Source of the DNA: Hyphomicrobiales bacterium
GTDB lineage: Bacteria > Pseudomonadota > Alphaproteobacteria > Rhizobiales > Aestuariivirgaceae
Direction: 5' to 3'
DNA: 64,000 nucleotides
NCBI GenBank assembly: GCA_016185245.1
Contig: JACPNZ010000009.1
Span: forward strand, 62,001-126,000
Part shown: piece by piece, positions 33,285-41,674 of the stretch
Numbering within the stretch: the stretch's first letter is position 1
Layout: every line of letters begins with the position of its first letter
The notes under the pieces: generated by a model
Seen by the model: the letters and a program-made list of their open reading frames with translations, nothing else
The model's database searches: none
Told to the model about the DNA's origin: nothing
Position numbers and translations under genes: made by a program

Positions 33285-35305
33285 GCCCGGAAATGGCCAC
33301 GCCACTGCTTGCCGCGATCATTGGGGCAATCGCGATCTATGGTCTGGCGGCCCTTCTGGCTGGAGCAATTGGCGGTCGAGCCTTGGCGCTGGTCTATCCT
33401 ACCGCCATCGCCGGCGCGGCCCTGGCCGCGGGCGGCGACCTTGCAGCGCTTGTCGGCCAGAGCGACGCCATGCTGCAACTGCCGATGGGCCTGCCGGCGA
33501 CCGGCCTCCATCTCCGGCTCGACGGGCTTTCGGCCTTCTTCGGCCTGATCGTCAATGTCGGCGTGCTGGCGGCCGCAATCTACGGGCTGGGGCTCGACCG
33601 CGAGCACGGTCTCAACCCCCGCGTCGAGCCCTTCTTCGCGCTCTTCGCGGCGGCGATGAACCTGGTGCTGATCGCCGCCGACGCCTTCAGCTTCCTGTTC
33701 TCCTGGGAACTCATGTCGCTCGCCTCCTGGGCCCTGGTGGTGGCGCGCCACGATGACGCCGACAACCGCCACGCGGGCCATGTCTATCTGGTGATGGCGG
33801 CGATGGGCACAACGGCGCTGCTCTTTGTCTTCGGCGGGCTGGCCGGGATCGCCGGCAACTATTCTTTCGCCGCCATGCGCGAAGCCCATCCCTCGGTGAC
33901 GGTCGTCGCTTTGGTGTTGACCGGCACCATCGTCGGCGCCGGATCGAAAGCGGGCCTCGTACCGCTCCATGCCTGGCTGCCGCTCGCCCATCCGGCGGCG
34001 CCCAGCCATGTTTCGGCGCTGATGAGCGGGGTCATGACCAAGGTGGCGATCTACGGAATGATTCGCATCGTCTTCGATCTCCTGGGGGCGCCCTCCTGGT
34101 GGTGGTCGCTGCCGTTCCTGCTGCTGGGGGCGGCCTCGGCGGTGATGGGCCTTCTCTATGCGGTGCTCGACCGCGACCTGAAGCGGATGCTCGCTTACTC
34201 GACGGTGGAAAACGTCGGCATCATATCGGTGGGGCTGGGGCTGGCGCTGGCCTTCAAGTCGTCGGGGCTCGATGCCGCCGCGGCGGTCGCGACGTCGGCC
34301 GCCCTGCTCCACTCGCTCAACCATTCGTGGTTCAAGTCGCTGCTCTTCCTGGGTGCCGGTGCGGTGCTGCATGGCACCGGGCGGCGCGACTTCGACGGAC
34401 TGGGCGGCCTCATCCACCGCCTGCCGGTCACCGCCGCATTGTGGCTGGTGGGCGTCATGTCGATCGCGGCACTTCCGCCGTTCAACGGCTTCGTCTCGGA
34501 ATGGCTGCTGTTCCAGGCGGTGCTGGCGGGGCCGCAGTTCCCCTATCCGATCCTGCGCTTCCTGTCGCCCGCCGTCGGCGCCATGCTGGCGCTGGCCGCC
34601 GCCCTTGCCGCCGCCTGTTTCGTGCGCGCCTATGGCACGGTGTTTCTCGGCCGGCCGAGGAGCCCCGCCGCCGCCGTTGCCCGCGAGGCGAACCGGCCGC
34701 AGCTGGCCGCCATGGGGCTGCTCGCCGTGCTGTGCCTCTTTGGCGGGTTGTTCAGCGTCTTCACCATCGCTCTCATCCAGCCGCTTCTGGTGCAATATGC
34801 CGGCATGCCGATGGCGAGCGCGGGTGCCGGCCCCACCTTCTTCTCGCTGGTGGCGATCAGCGCGGCGCGCAGCACCTATGACGCGCCGATCATCGCGCTG
34901 TTCCTGATCGTTTCGGGAACCGTCACGACCATGGCGGTGCACCGGCTGGCGGCGCGGCGCACCAGGCGCAGCGCCGCCTGGGACTGCGGCTTTCCCGACG
35001 CCTCGCCCGCCACGCAATATACCGCCTCGAGCTTCGCCCAACCGTTGCGCCGGGTCTACGGGACGGCGATGTTCGGCTCGAGCGAGCGCGTCGACATGCC
35101 GGAGCCGGGCGATCTACGGCCGGCGCGTCTCGACGTGCGCTTCGTCGATTATGTCTGGCAGGGCCTGCATGCGGCACCGGCAGGCATGGTGCTCAGTCTG
35201 TCGGAATGGCTCAACCGTCTGCAGTTCCTGTCGATCCGCCGCTATCTGATGCTGATGTTCTCGGCCCTCATCGTGCTCCTTCTCATCGCGGCAGTGTGGT
35301 TCTGA
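33281..35305 (+). CDS. hyfB: Hydrogenase-4-like membrane subunit HyfB (proton-translocating antiporter-like)
   Basis: 674-residue polytopic protein of the NuoL/MrpA/HyfB family, close in length to E. coli HyfB. The Proton_antipo_M domain is visible with SFLFSWELMSLASWALV, GAGSKAGLVPLHAWLPLAHPAAPSHVSALMSG split across helices, KRMLAYSTVENVG and HSLNHSWFKSLLFLGAGAV, including the membrane Glu, Lys and His positions used in proton translocation. A C-terminal soluble loop (AWDCGFPDASPATQYTASSF) is HyfB-typical. It starts the six-gene membrane complex and overlaps both neighbours. Confidence 0.92.
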   Translation: MSPEMATPLLAAIIGAIAIYGLAALLAGAIGGRALALVYPTAIAGAALAAGGDLAALVGQSDAMLQLPMGLPATGLHLRLDGLSAFFGLIVNVGVLAAAIYGLGLDREHGLNPRVEPFFALFAAAMNLVLIAADAFSFLFSWELMSLASWALVVARHDDADNRHAGHVYLVMAAMGTTALLFVFGGLAGIAGNYSFAAMREAHPSVTVVALVLTGTIVGAGSKAGLVPLHAWLPLAHPAAPSHVSALMSGVMTKVAIYGMIRIVFDLLGAPSWWWSLPFLLLGAASAVMGLLYAVLDRDLKRMLAYSTVENVGIISVGLGLALAFKSSGLDAAAAVATSAALLHSLNHSWFKSLLFLGAGAVLHGTGRRDFDGLGGLIHRLPVTAALWLVGVMSIAALPPFNGFVSEWLLFQAVLAGPQFPYPILRFLSPAVGAMLALAAALAAACFVRAYGTVFLGRPRSPAAAVAREANRPQLAAMGLLAVLCLFGGLFSVFTIALIQPLLVQYAGMPMASAGAGPTFFSLVAISAARSTYDAPIIALFLIVSGTVTTMAVHRLAARRTRRSAAWDCGFPDASPATQYTASSFAQPLRRVYGTAMFGSSERVDMPEPGDLRPARLDVRFVDYVWQGLHAAPAGMVLSLSEWLNRLQFLSIRRYLMLMFSALIVLLLIAAVWF

Positions 35306-36270
35306 TGGGCAACACTCTCATCCTGCTGGTGGGGCAAGGGATCCAGATGTTCCTGGTGATTCTGGTGGCGCCGGCGGTGACCGGCATCGTGAGAAGGGTC
35401 AAGGCACGCTTCATGCGGCGGCGTGGGAGCCCCATCGCGCAGCCCTACCGCGATCTCCTCAAGCTTCTCCGCAAGGAGGCGGTGGTCGCCGGCAACGCCT
35501 CGTGGCTGTTTCGCGCCGCGCCCTATGCCATTCTCGCCTTCACCTGGGTGGCGGCGGCCCTGGTGCCGACCTTCGCCTCGGGGCTGATGTTCAACTGGGC
35601 GGCCGACGCGGTGGCACTCGTCGCTCTCCTCGGCGCGGCCCGGGCCATCCTGGCGCTCGCCGGCATGGATGTCGGCACCAGTTTCGGCGGCATCGGCGCC
35701 TCGCGCGAGATGATGATCGCGACGCTGGCCGAGCCCGCCATGCTGCTGGTGCTCCTCACCATGGCGCTTACCGCCCACACCACCAGGCTTCCGGAAATCG
35801 CCGACTACTTCATCGGCGCGCCGATCACGGTCCGGGTGTCGCTGGCCCTGGCGCTGGCTGCGCTCACCATGGTGGCGCTGGCCGAGAACGCCCGCATCCC
35901 GGTCGACAATCCCGCCACCCATCTCGAACTCACCATGGTGCACGAGGCCATGGTGCTGGAATATTCCGGCCGCCACCTGGCCGTGATCGAGCTCGCCGCC
36001 CAGCTCAAGCTGGTGCTCTATATTTCGCTCATCGCCAGCCTGTTCCTGCCCTTCGGCATGGCTCCCGCCACGGCGGGCGTCGTCGCCTGGATCGCCGGGG
36101 CCGCCACTTACCTGGCCAAGCTCGTCTTCGCCGCCGTGCTTCTCGGCGTGTGGGAGGTGAGCATCGCCAAGATGCGCATCTTCCGGGTCAGCGAATTCCT
36201 GGGTGGCGCCTTCGTTTTCGCCTTCCTGGCTATTCTCCTTGCCTTCCTTACCGGCGAGGTGACGCGATGA
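35305..36270 (+). CDS. hyfC: Hydrogenase-4-like membrane subunit HyfC (NuoH-like)
   Basis: 321-residue membrane protein of the NuoH/HycD/HyfC family, the subunit joining the peripheral arm to the membrane arm. The first cytoplasmic loop has RRGSPIAQPYRDLLKLLRKE, the family signature, followed by GGIGASREMMIATLAEPAML and ENARIPVDNPATHLELTMVH with conserved acidic and arginine residues. Eight or so hydrophobic segments are visible. The ATG overlaps the hyfB stop. Confidence 0.92.
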   Translation: MGNTLILLVGQGIQMFLVILVAPAVTGIVRRVKARFMRRRGSPIAQPYRDLLKLLRKEAVVAGNASWLFRAAPYAILAFTWVAAALVPTFASGLMFNWAADAVALVALLGAARAILALAGMDVGTSFGGIGASREMMIATLAEPAMLLVLLTMALTAHTTRLPEIADYFIGAPITVRVSLALALAALTMVALAENARIPVDNPATHLELTMVHEAMVLEYSGRHLAVIELAAQLKLVLYISLIASLFLPFGMAPATAGVVAWIAGAATYLAKLVFAAVLLGVWEVSIAKMRIFRVSEFLGGAFVFAFLAILLAFLTGEVTR

Positions 36271-36926
36271 ACTACGCCTACAACGTCTCGCATCTCCTTG
36301 CTGGCCTCATGCTGGTGGCAAGCTTCGCGCTTCTCTACCAGGACCGTATCTTCGCGGTGCTCAACACCTTCGCCGCCCAGGCCATGCTGCTCGCCATGTC
36401 GGTGGGCTGGGAGGGGTGGAGTCAGGGGCGGCCCAATCTCTATATCACCGCGGCCATCGCCCTCATCCTCAAGGGCATCGTCATACCGGTGGCGCTGCAC
36501 CGGATGATCGTCAGGCTCGGCATCCACCGCGACGTCGAGCAGGTCCTGAATGTCGGCAAGACGCTGCTCATCGGGCTGGCGCTCACCGCCTTGTCGCTGC
36601 TCCTCGTTCTCAAGGTGACGGCGGCGGCCCAAAACTTCACCCGCGAGGGCCTGGCCCTGGCGCTGGCCATCATCCTGCTCGGCCTCCTGATGATGATCAC
36701 CAGGCGCAACGCCGTCACCCAGATCGTCGGCTTCATGTCGCTGGAGAACGGGCTGATCCTCGCCGCCACGGGGGCACGCGGCATGCCGCTAGTGGTCGAG
36801 GTGAGCGTCGCCTTCTCGGTGCTGATCGCACTCTTCGTCTTTGCCGTCTTCGTGTTTCGCATCCGCGAGCGCTTCGACAGCGTCGATATCGACGCCCTCG
36901 AACAGGTGCGGGGCGACCGCAAATGA
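36267..36926 (+). CDS. hyfE: Hydrogenase-4-like membrane subunit HyfE
   Basis: 219-residue membrane protein of the HyfE family, distantly related to NuoK. Hydrophobic segments alternate with short loops; the NuoK-like block VTQIVGFMSLENGLILAATG carries the membrane glutamate expected in a proton channel. The C-terminus is cytoplasmic and acidic (RFDSVDIDALEQVRGDRK). The start overlaps the hyfC stop and the stop overlaps the hyfF start. Confidence 0.9.
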   Translation: MNYAYNVSHLLAGLMLVASFALLYQDRIFAVLNTFAAQAMLLAMSVGWEGWSQGRPNLYITAAIALILKGIVIPVALHRMIVRLGIHRDVEQVLNVGKTLLIGLALTALSLLLVLKVTAAAQNFTREGLALALAIILLGLLMMITRRNAVTQIVGFMSLENGLILAATGARGMPLVVEVSVAFSVLIALFVFAVFVFRIRERFDSVDIDALEQVRGDRK

Positions 36927-38359
36927 TCGCTTCTGTCAGCCTGGTGATCGGCATTCCCTTCGCGGCAGCGCTGGTGATGACGCTCATCCCCTCTTACCGG
37001 CTGTCGGCCTTCGGCAATGTGCTGGCGATGGGGGCGACTTTCGCCGCCGGCCTGTCGCTGCTCGGCGTCACCCAGGAGGCCGGCACCTATTTCATCATCG
37101 ACGACGTCAACATCCTGTTCGTCATCCTCAACACGCTCGTCGGCTTCACCACCTCGGTGTTCAGCGCCAGCTACATCGGTCACGAGATCGAGACCGGGAG
37201 GCTCACGCCCCTCTTCGTGCGCTTCTACCACGCCATGTTCCTCGCCATGATGGGGGCGATGAACCTGGCGCTCACCGCCAACAACATCGGCCTCCTGTGG
37301 GTGGGCCTGGAGCTCGCCACCCTGATCACCGTGGTGATGGTCGGCATCTACCGCACCCCGGCGGCGATCGAGGCGGCGTGGAAATACTTCATCCTCGGCA
37401 GCGTCGGCATCTCGCTGGCCTTCTTCGGCACCATCCTCATCTATCTCGCCGGCCAGGCAGCGCTCGGCGAAGGCATGCCGGCGATGACCTGGAGCCTGTT
37501 GCAGGCCAATGCCGCCAAGCTCGACGCCTCGCTCCTCAACCTCGCCTTCATCTTCCTGCTCATCGGCTACGGCACCAAGGTGGGTCTCGCTCCGCTCCAT
37601 GCCTGGCTGCCCGACGCCCATGCCGAGGGTCCCACACCCATATCGGCGGTGCTCTCGGGGCTTCTCCTCAATGTCGCACTCTATGCGCTGTTGCGCTTCA
37701 AGATGATCGTGGCGGCCCATCCGGCGGCCATCGATCCCGGCCCGGTGATGATCGTCATGGGCCTCATCTCGCTCATTTTCGCCGCCTTCATGCTGTACCA
37801 GCGGCGCGACATCAAGCGGCTCTTCGCCTATTCCTCGATCGAGCACATGGGGCTCATCGTCTTCGCCTTCGGCATGGGCGGCATGCTGGCCAATTTCGCC
37901 GGGCTCCTGCACATGGCGATACACAGTCTCACCAAGTCGGCGATCTTCTTCACCGTCGGCCATGTGGCGCAGGCCAAGGAGACCCAGCGCATCGCCGACA
38001 TCCGGGGCTTGAGCGTCAGCCATCCGGCCCTTGCCATAGGCCTTGCGGCCGGCGTTTTCGCCATTTCAGGCCTGCCGCCCTTCGGCGCCTTCATGAGCGA
38101 ATTCCTGATCGTCACCACCACCTTCGCGCGGAGCCCCTGGCTCGCTCTGTTCCCGGTCTTCGGACTGCTCATCGCCTTCGGCGCCATGCTGCTGCGGCTG
38201 CAGGACATGCTCTTCGGCGAGCCGGTGGGGCCGTCACACCGGGTGAAGGCCTCGTCCCTGCCGCTGGTGCTGCATCTGGGGCTCGTCCTGATCGCCGGGC
38301 TCTATTTGCCGCCGCATCTGGCGGGCTGGCTCGAACGGGCCTCGGAGCTGCTCAAGTGA
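36923..38359 (+). CDS. hyfF: Hydrogenase-4-like membrane subunit HyfF (proton-translocating)
   Basis: 478-residue NuoL/M/N-type subunit. Key features are LLWVGLELATLITVVMVG with the helix-5 Glu, WKYFILGSVGISLAF, GTKVGLAPLHAWLPDAHAEG, PTPISAVLSGLLLNVALYAL, KRLFAYSSIEHMGLIVFA and HSLTKSAIFFTVGH. These match antiporter-like proton channels, so with HyfB the complex has two candidate pumping subunits. The ATG overlaps hyfE; the TGA overlaps the GTG start of hyfG. Confidence 0.92.
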   Translation: MIASVSLVIGIPFAAALVMTLIPSYRLSAFGNVLAMGATFAAGLSLLGVTQEAGTYFIIDDVNILFVILNTLVGFTTSVFSASYIGHEIETGRLTPLFVRFYHAMFLAMMGAMNLALTANNIGLLWVGLELATLITVVMVGIYRTPAAIEAAWKYFILGSVGISLAFFGTILIYLAGQAALGEGMPAMTWSLLQANAAKLDASLLNLAFIFLLIGYGTKVGLAPLHAWLPDAHAEGPTPISAVLSGLLLNVALYALLRFKMIVAAHPAAIDPGPVMIVMGLISLIFAAFMLYQRRDIKRLFAYSSIEHMGLIVFAFGMGGMLANFAGLLHMAIHSLTKSAIFFTVGHVAQAKETQRIADIRGLSVSHPALAIGLAAGVFAISGLPPFGAFMSEFLIVTTTFARSPWLALFPVFGLLIAFGAMLLRLQDMLFGEPVGPSHRVKASSLPLVLHLGLVLIAGLYLPPHLAGWLERASELLK

Positions 38360-39870
38360 CCGGCCTGCAACCTTTGAGTCTTGCCGCCCTCCTGGCCGAC
38401 AAGCCGGGAGAGGGCGGGGTGGCGCGGGTGAGCGTCACCGACCGGGTATGGCGGGCCGTCGCCCTTGGCTGCCGCGACGGGCTGCATGATCTTCTGGGAC
38501 TGTGGGTCGACCGCAATTGCGTGCACATGGCGCTTGCCGATTGCGAGCGGCGGCTCCTTGCCATCGCGGCGCTGAAGCTCGGGCGCGGCGAATATCCTTC
38601 GGTCGGGCAGTTCCATGCGCCGGCCTTGCGACTTGAACGGACGCTCCGCGATCTCAAGGGGGTTACGCCGCTCGATCTTCCCGACACACGGGCCTGGATC
38701 GACCATGGCGTCTGGCCGGCACCGCCTCCCGGTCACCGGCACTGGCAGAGCCCTGAGAAACAATATGCCTTCCTCACCGCCGACGGCGGTGGCGAGGGCC
38801 TGCACCAGATCGCGGTAGGGCCGGTCCATGCCGGGATCATCGAACCGGGGCACTTCCGCTTCACCGCCAATGGCGAGGCGGTGGTCAGGCTCGAGGAACG
38901 GCTCGGCTATGTGCACAAGGGCATCGAAGCGCTTGCTACGGGAGCGAACCTCGACCAGGGGGCGCGGCTCGCCGCGCGGATTTCCGGCGACAGCACGGTG
39001 GCCTATTCCTATGCCTTCGCATTGGCCGCCGAACAGGCGACGGGAATTACGCCGCCGCGCCGTGCCGTGCTCATCCGCGCCATCATGGCCGAGCTCGAGC
39101 GCGTGTCGCATCATGTCAACGACGTCGGCGCCATCTGCAACGACGCCAGCGTCGTGGCGCTGCATGCCCGGGCCACGATCATTCGCGAGGACATGCTGCA
39201 AACGCAAGTCCGGTGCTTCGGCCATCGCCTGATGATGGACAAGATCGTGCCGGGCGGGGTTGCCACCGACCTTTCGCCCGAAGGGGCGGCCGAAATCGAA
39301 GCGCTGCTGCGGCGGGTGGAAACCGGCTTTGGCCAGATCGTGCGGGTCTATGACGAGGCGCCGTCGCTGCAGGATCGCACCGTCACCACCGGCATCCTGA
39401 AGCCCGAGCTCGCCCGCCGCTTCGCCGCCGGCGGCTTCGTCGGGCGGGGCTCGGGCCGGGCCTTCGACACCCGTGCCATCTTCCCCTATCCGCCCTATGA
39501 CGAACTTTCCTTCCGGCCAGCGCTGCGCAGCGAGGGCGATGTCAATGCCCGGGTGTGGATCAGGATCGACGAGGTGAGATCAAGTTTCGATCTGATCCGG
39601 CAATTGCTGAAGCTCCTTGAACCCGGCCCCACTCACAACCCGGTGCCGCCGACGGAGGGCCAGGGTTTCGCGCTGGTCGAAAGTTTTCGCGGCGACGTGC
39701 TGGTGGCGCTGAGAATGGACAGCGAGGCCCGCGTCGCCGGCTTCCATGCCCGCGATCCCTCGTGCTTCCAGTGGCCGCTGCTGGAAGCGGCGGTCGAGGG
39801 CAACATCGTCGCCGACTTCCCGCTGTGCAACAAGTCCTTCAACTGCTCCTATTCCGGACACGACATGTAA
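38356..39870 (+). CDS. hyfG: HyfG/NuoD-like large subunit lacking the [NiFe] ligand motifs
   Basis: 504 residues from a GTG overlapping the hyfF stop. The N-terminal part (to about 175) resembles the NuoC/30-kDa domain, and the rest the NuoD/hydrogenase large subunit (RLGYVHKGIEAL, IMAELERVSHHVNDVGAICND, RFAAGGFVGRGSG). The N-terminal hydrogenase motif RxCGxC is replaced by ARISGDST (ISGDS at 209-213), and the C-terminal DPCxxC by NKSFNCSYSGHDM (492-504), leaving only Cys497. A Ni-Fe site is therefore not expected. This matches energy-converting-hydrogenase-related (Ehr) complexes. The actual reaction is unknown. Confidence 0.9.
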   Translation: MTGLQPLSLAALLADKPGEGGVARVSVTDRVWRAVALGCRDGLHDLLGLWVDRNCVHMALADCERRLLAIAALKLGRGEYPSVGQFHAPALRLERTLRDLKGVTPLDLPDTRAWIDHGVWPAPPPGHRHWQSPEKQYAFLTADGGGEGLHQIAVGPVHAGIIEPGHFRFTANGEAVVRLEERLGYVHKGIEALATGANLDQGARLAARISGDSTVAYSYAFALAAEQATGITPPRRAVLIRAIMAELERVSHHVNDVGAICNDASVVALHARATIIREDMLQTQVRCFGHRLMMDKIVPGGVATDLSPEGAAEIEALLRRVETGFGQIVRVYDEAPSLQDRTVTTGILKPELARRFAAGGFVGRGSGRAFDTRAIFPYPPYDELSFRPALRSEGDVNARVWIRIDEVRSSFDLIRQLLKLLEPGPTHNPVPPTEGQGFALVESFRGDVLVALRMDSEARVAGFHARDPSCFQWPLLEAAVEGNIVADFPLCNKSFNCSYSGHDM

Positions 39871-39871
39871 C

Positions 39872-40390
39872 ATGCGCACCCTCCTCCTGCGTTCCCTCCT
39901 CGAAGGCGTTGCGGTCATCGATCCGCCCAGGCCCGATCAGCAGGCGGTGGCCGAACTCGCCGCCGCCCTGGGCCGGACGACGCGCCAGAGACTCGGCCGG
40001 TCGCTCGCCATCCGCGAGGTCGATGCCGGATCGTGCAATGCTTGCGAACTCGAAATCCACGCCCTCAGCAATCCGGTTTATGACGTCGAGCGCTTCGGCG
40101 TGAAGTTTGTCGCCTCGCCCCGCCATGCCGACGTGCTGATGGTGACGGGGCCGGTCACCTGGAACATGCGCGAGGCGCTGGAGCGCACCTATGCGGCAAC
40201 CCCTCACCCGAAATTCGTCGTGGCGGTGGGCGACTGCGCGGCCAATTGCGGGGTGTTCGCCGGTAGCTATGCCTGCGCCGGCAGGGTGGCCGACATCGTT
40301 CCCGTCGACATTCACGTGCCCGGTTGTCCGCCAGCGCCGCTCGATCTCTTGAAGAGCCTTCTGGCGCTGGTCGGGGCGATGGCGAAATAG
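39872..40390 (+). CDS. hyfI: HyfI/NuoB-like small subunit with [4Fe-4S] ligands
   Basis: 172 residues of the NuoB/hydrogenase small-subunit family. Cysteines fit one [4Fe-4S] cluster: Cys55 and Cys58 in GSCNACELE (CxxC as in hydrogenases, not the tandem CC of NuoB), Cys122 and Cys126 in VGDCAANCG, and Cys152 in VPGCPPAP. It would carry electrons next to the HyfG-like subunit. It starts one base after hyfG. No ferredoxin-type HyfA/HyfH gene follows, so the electron partner is not encoded here. The last 79 bases overlap the convergent MFS gene. Confidence 0.92.
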   Translation: MRTLLLRSLLEGVAVIDPPRPDQQAVAELAAALGRTTRQRLGRSLAIREVDAGSCNACELEIHALSNPVYDVERFGVKFVASPRHADVLMVTGPVTWNMREALERTYAATPHPKFVVAVGDCAANCGVFAGSYACAGRVADIVPVDIHVPGCPPAPLDLLKSLLALVGAMAK

Positions 40391-41556
40391 CCGGCAATCG
40401 ACAGGACGGCGAAACCGGCCCCGGCGAGGAAGGTGGCGTCGGGGCCCAGCCAGTCCCACAGGACGCCGGCGATGAGGCTGGCGAGCAACAGCGCCACGCC
40501 GGTAATCAGGTTGAACATGCCGAAGGCAGTGCCACGCAGTTCGGCGGGTGCCGTATCGGCGACAAGGGCCGATAGCAGGCCCTGGGTGAGGCCCATGTGC
40601 AGGCCCCACAGCACCACGCCAAGGCCGGTCAGGGCGAGCGAATCGGCGAAGGCGAGAACCAGGTCGGCGGCGACCAGCAGCACAAGCCCCACCACCAGCA
40701 CCCGGTCGCGGCCGCCCGGTCCGTCGGCCAGAATGCCGGCGGGAAAGGAGGCAAGCGCATAGACGACATTCATCAGCACCAGGACGGCCGGGATGAAATC
40801 GATCGCCAGCCCCACCCGCTGGGCCTTGAGCAGGAGAAAGGCCTCGCTGAAACGGGCCAGCGTAAAGGCGGTGGCGACCGCGATCACCAGCCAGTAGGCT
40901 TTGGGCAGACGCCCGATCTCGGAGCGATGCAGCGGGAATTTCACCTGGCGCAGGCCGGCCGGCCGGGCGGGCTCCGCCACTGCGAAGGCGATCAGCGCGA
41001 AAGAGATGAAGGCCGGCAACACGGCGGCCCAGAACACCAGACGGAAATTGCCGGCGCTGGCTAGCATCAGACCGATTGCCGCGAGCGGCCCGAGGAAGGC
41101 GCCGATCGTATCCAGCGACTGGCGGAGCCCGAAGCTCGCCCCGCGCAGCTCAGGCGGAGCGAGATCGGCAACCAGAGCATCGCGCGGGGCGCCGCGGATG
41201 CCCTTGCCGACCCGGTCGATAAAACGCGCCGCCACCAGCCAGCCGATCGAGGCGGCGAGCGGAAAAATAGGCTTGGTGAAGGCGGCAAGCCCGTAACCCA
41301 CCACCGCCAGCAGCTTGCGCCGGCCGAGCCAGTCGGACAAAGCGCCGGAGAAGACCTTGGTGATCGCCGCGGTCGCCTCGGCGATGCCCTCGATCACGCC
41401 CACCGCCAGGGCCGAGGCGCCGAGCCCGGTGACGAGATAGATGGGCAACAGCGCGTGGATCATCTCGGATGAGATGTCCATGAACATGGAGACCAGCCCC
41501 AGGGCCCAGATGGCGCGGGGAATTGCCGACACTGTCTTGAAGTCAAGCTGCGCCAT
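40312..41556 (-). CDS. MFS transporter
   Basis: 414-residue major facilitator with about 12 membrane segments. The MFS loop 2-3 motif is GALSDWLGRRKLLAVVGYG, and the second half repeats a similar pattern (GILADGPGGRDRVLVVG). MFMDISSEMIHALLPIYLV at the first helix is typical of a conserved alphaproteobacterial MFS group of unknown substrate. It is divergent from the GH3 gene (118 bases between starts), which suggests but does not prove that it moves a glycoside or its product. Its 3' end overlaps hyfI by 79 bases. Confidence 0.88.
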   Translation of the reverse strand: MAQLDFKTVSAIPRAIWALGLVSMFMDISSEMIHALLPIYLVTGLGASALAVGVIEGIAEATAAITKVFSGALSDWLGRRKLLAVVGYGLAAFTKPIFPLAASIGWLVAARFIDRVGKGIRGAPRDALVADLAPPELRGASFGLRQSLDTIGAFLGPLAAIGLMLASAGNFRLVFWAAVLPAFISFALIAFAVAEPARPAGLRQVKFPLHRSEIGRLPKAYWLVIAVATAFTLARFSEAFLLLKAQRVGLAIDFIPAVLVLMNVVYALASFPAGILADGPGGRDRVLVVGLVLLVAADLVLAFADSLALTGLGVVLWGLHMGLTQGLLSALVADTAPAELRGTAFGMFNLITGVALLLASLIAGVLWDWLGPDATFLAGAGFAVLSIAGYFAIAPTSARRLFKRSSGAGGQPGT

Positions 41557-41674
41557 GCACGGCCCTCTCGAACGAGTTCGAGGTTTGCATGCCAAGCCGA
41601 TCACGCACAAGTGTGGCCGGCGGCTTTTGCGGCAATCGCGGTTGTGACATGCTGACAGCGGAATCGCGATTCGC

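Noticed and set aside
33281-40390. A functional [NiFe] hydrogenase-4
   Set aside because: Both cysteine motifs that bind nickel and iron in the large subunit are absent, and no hydrogenase maturation genes are in the window.
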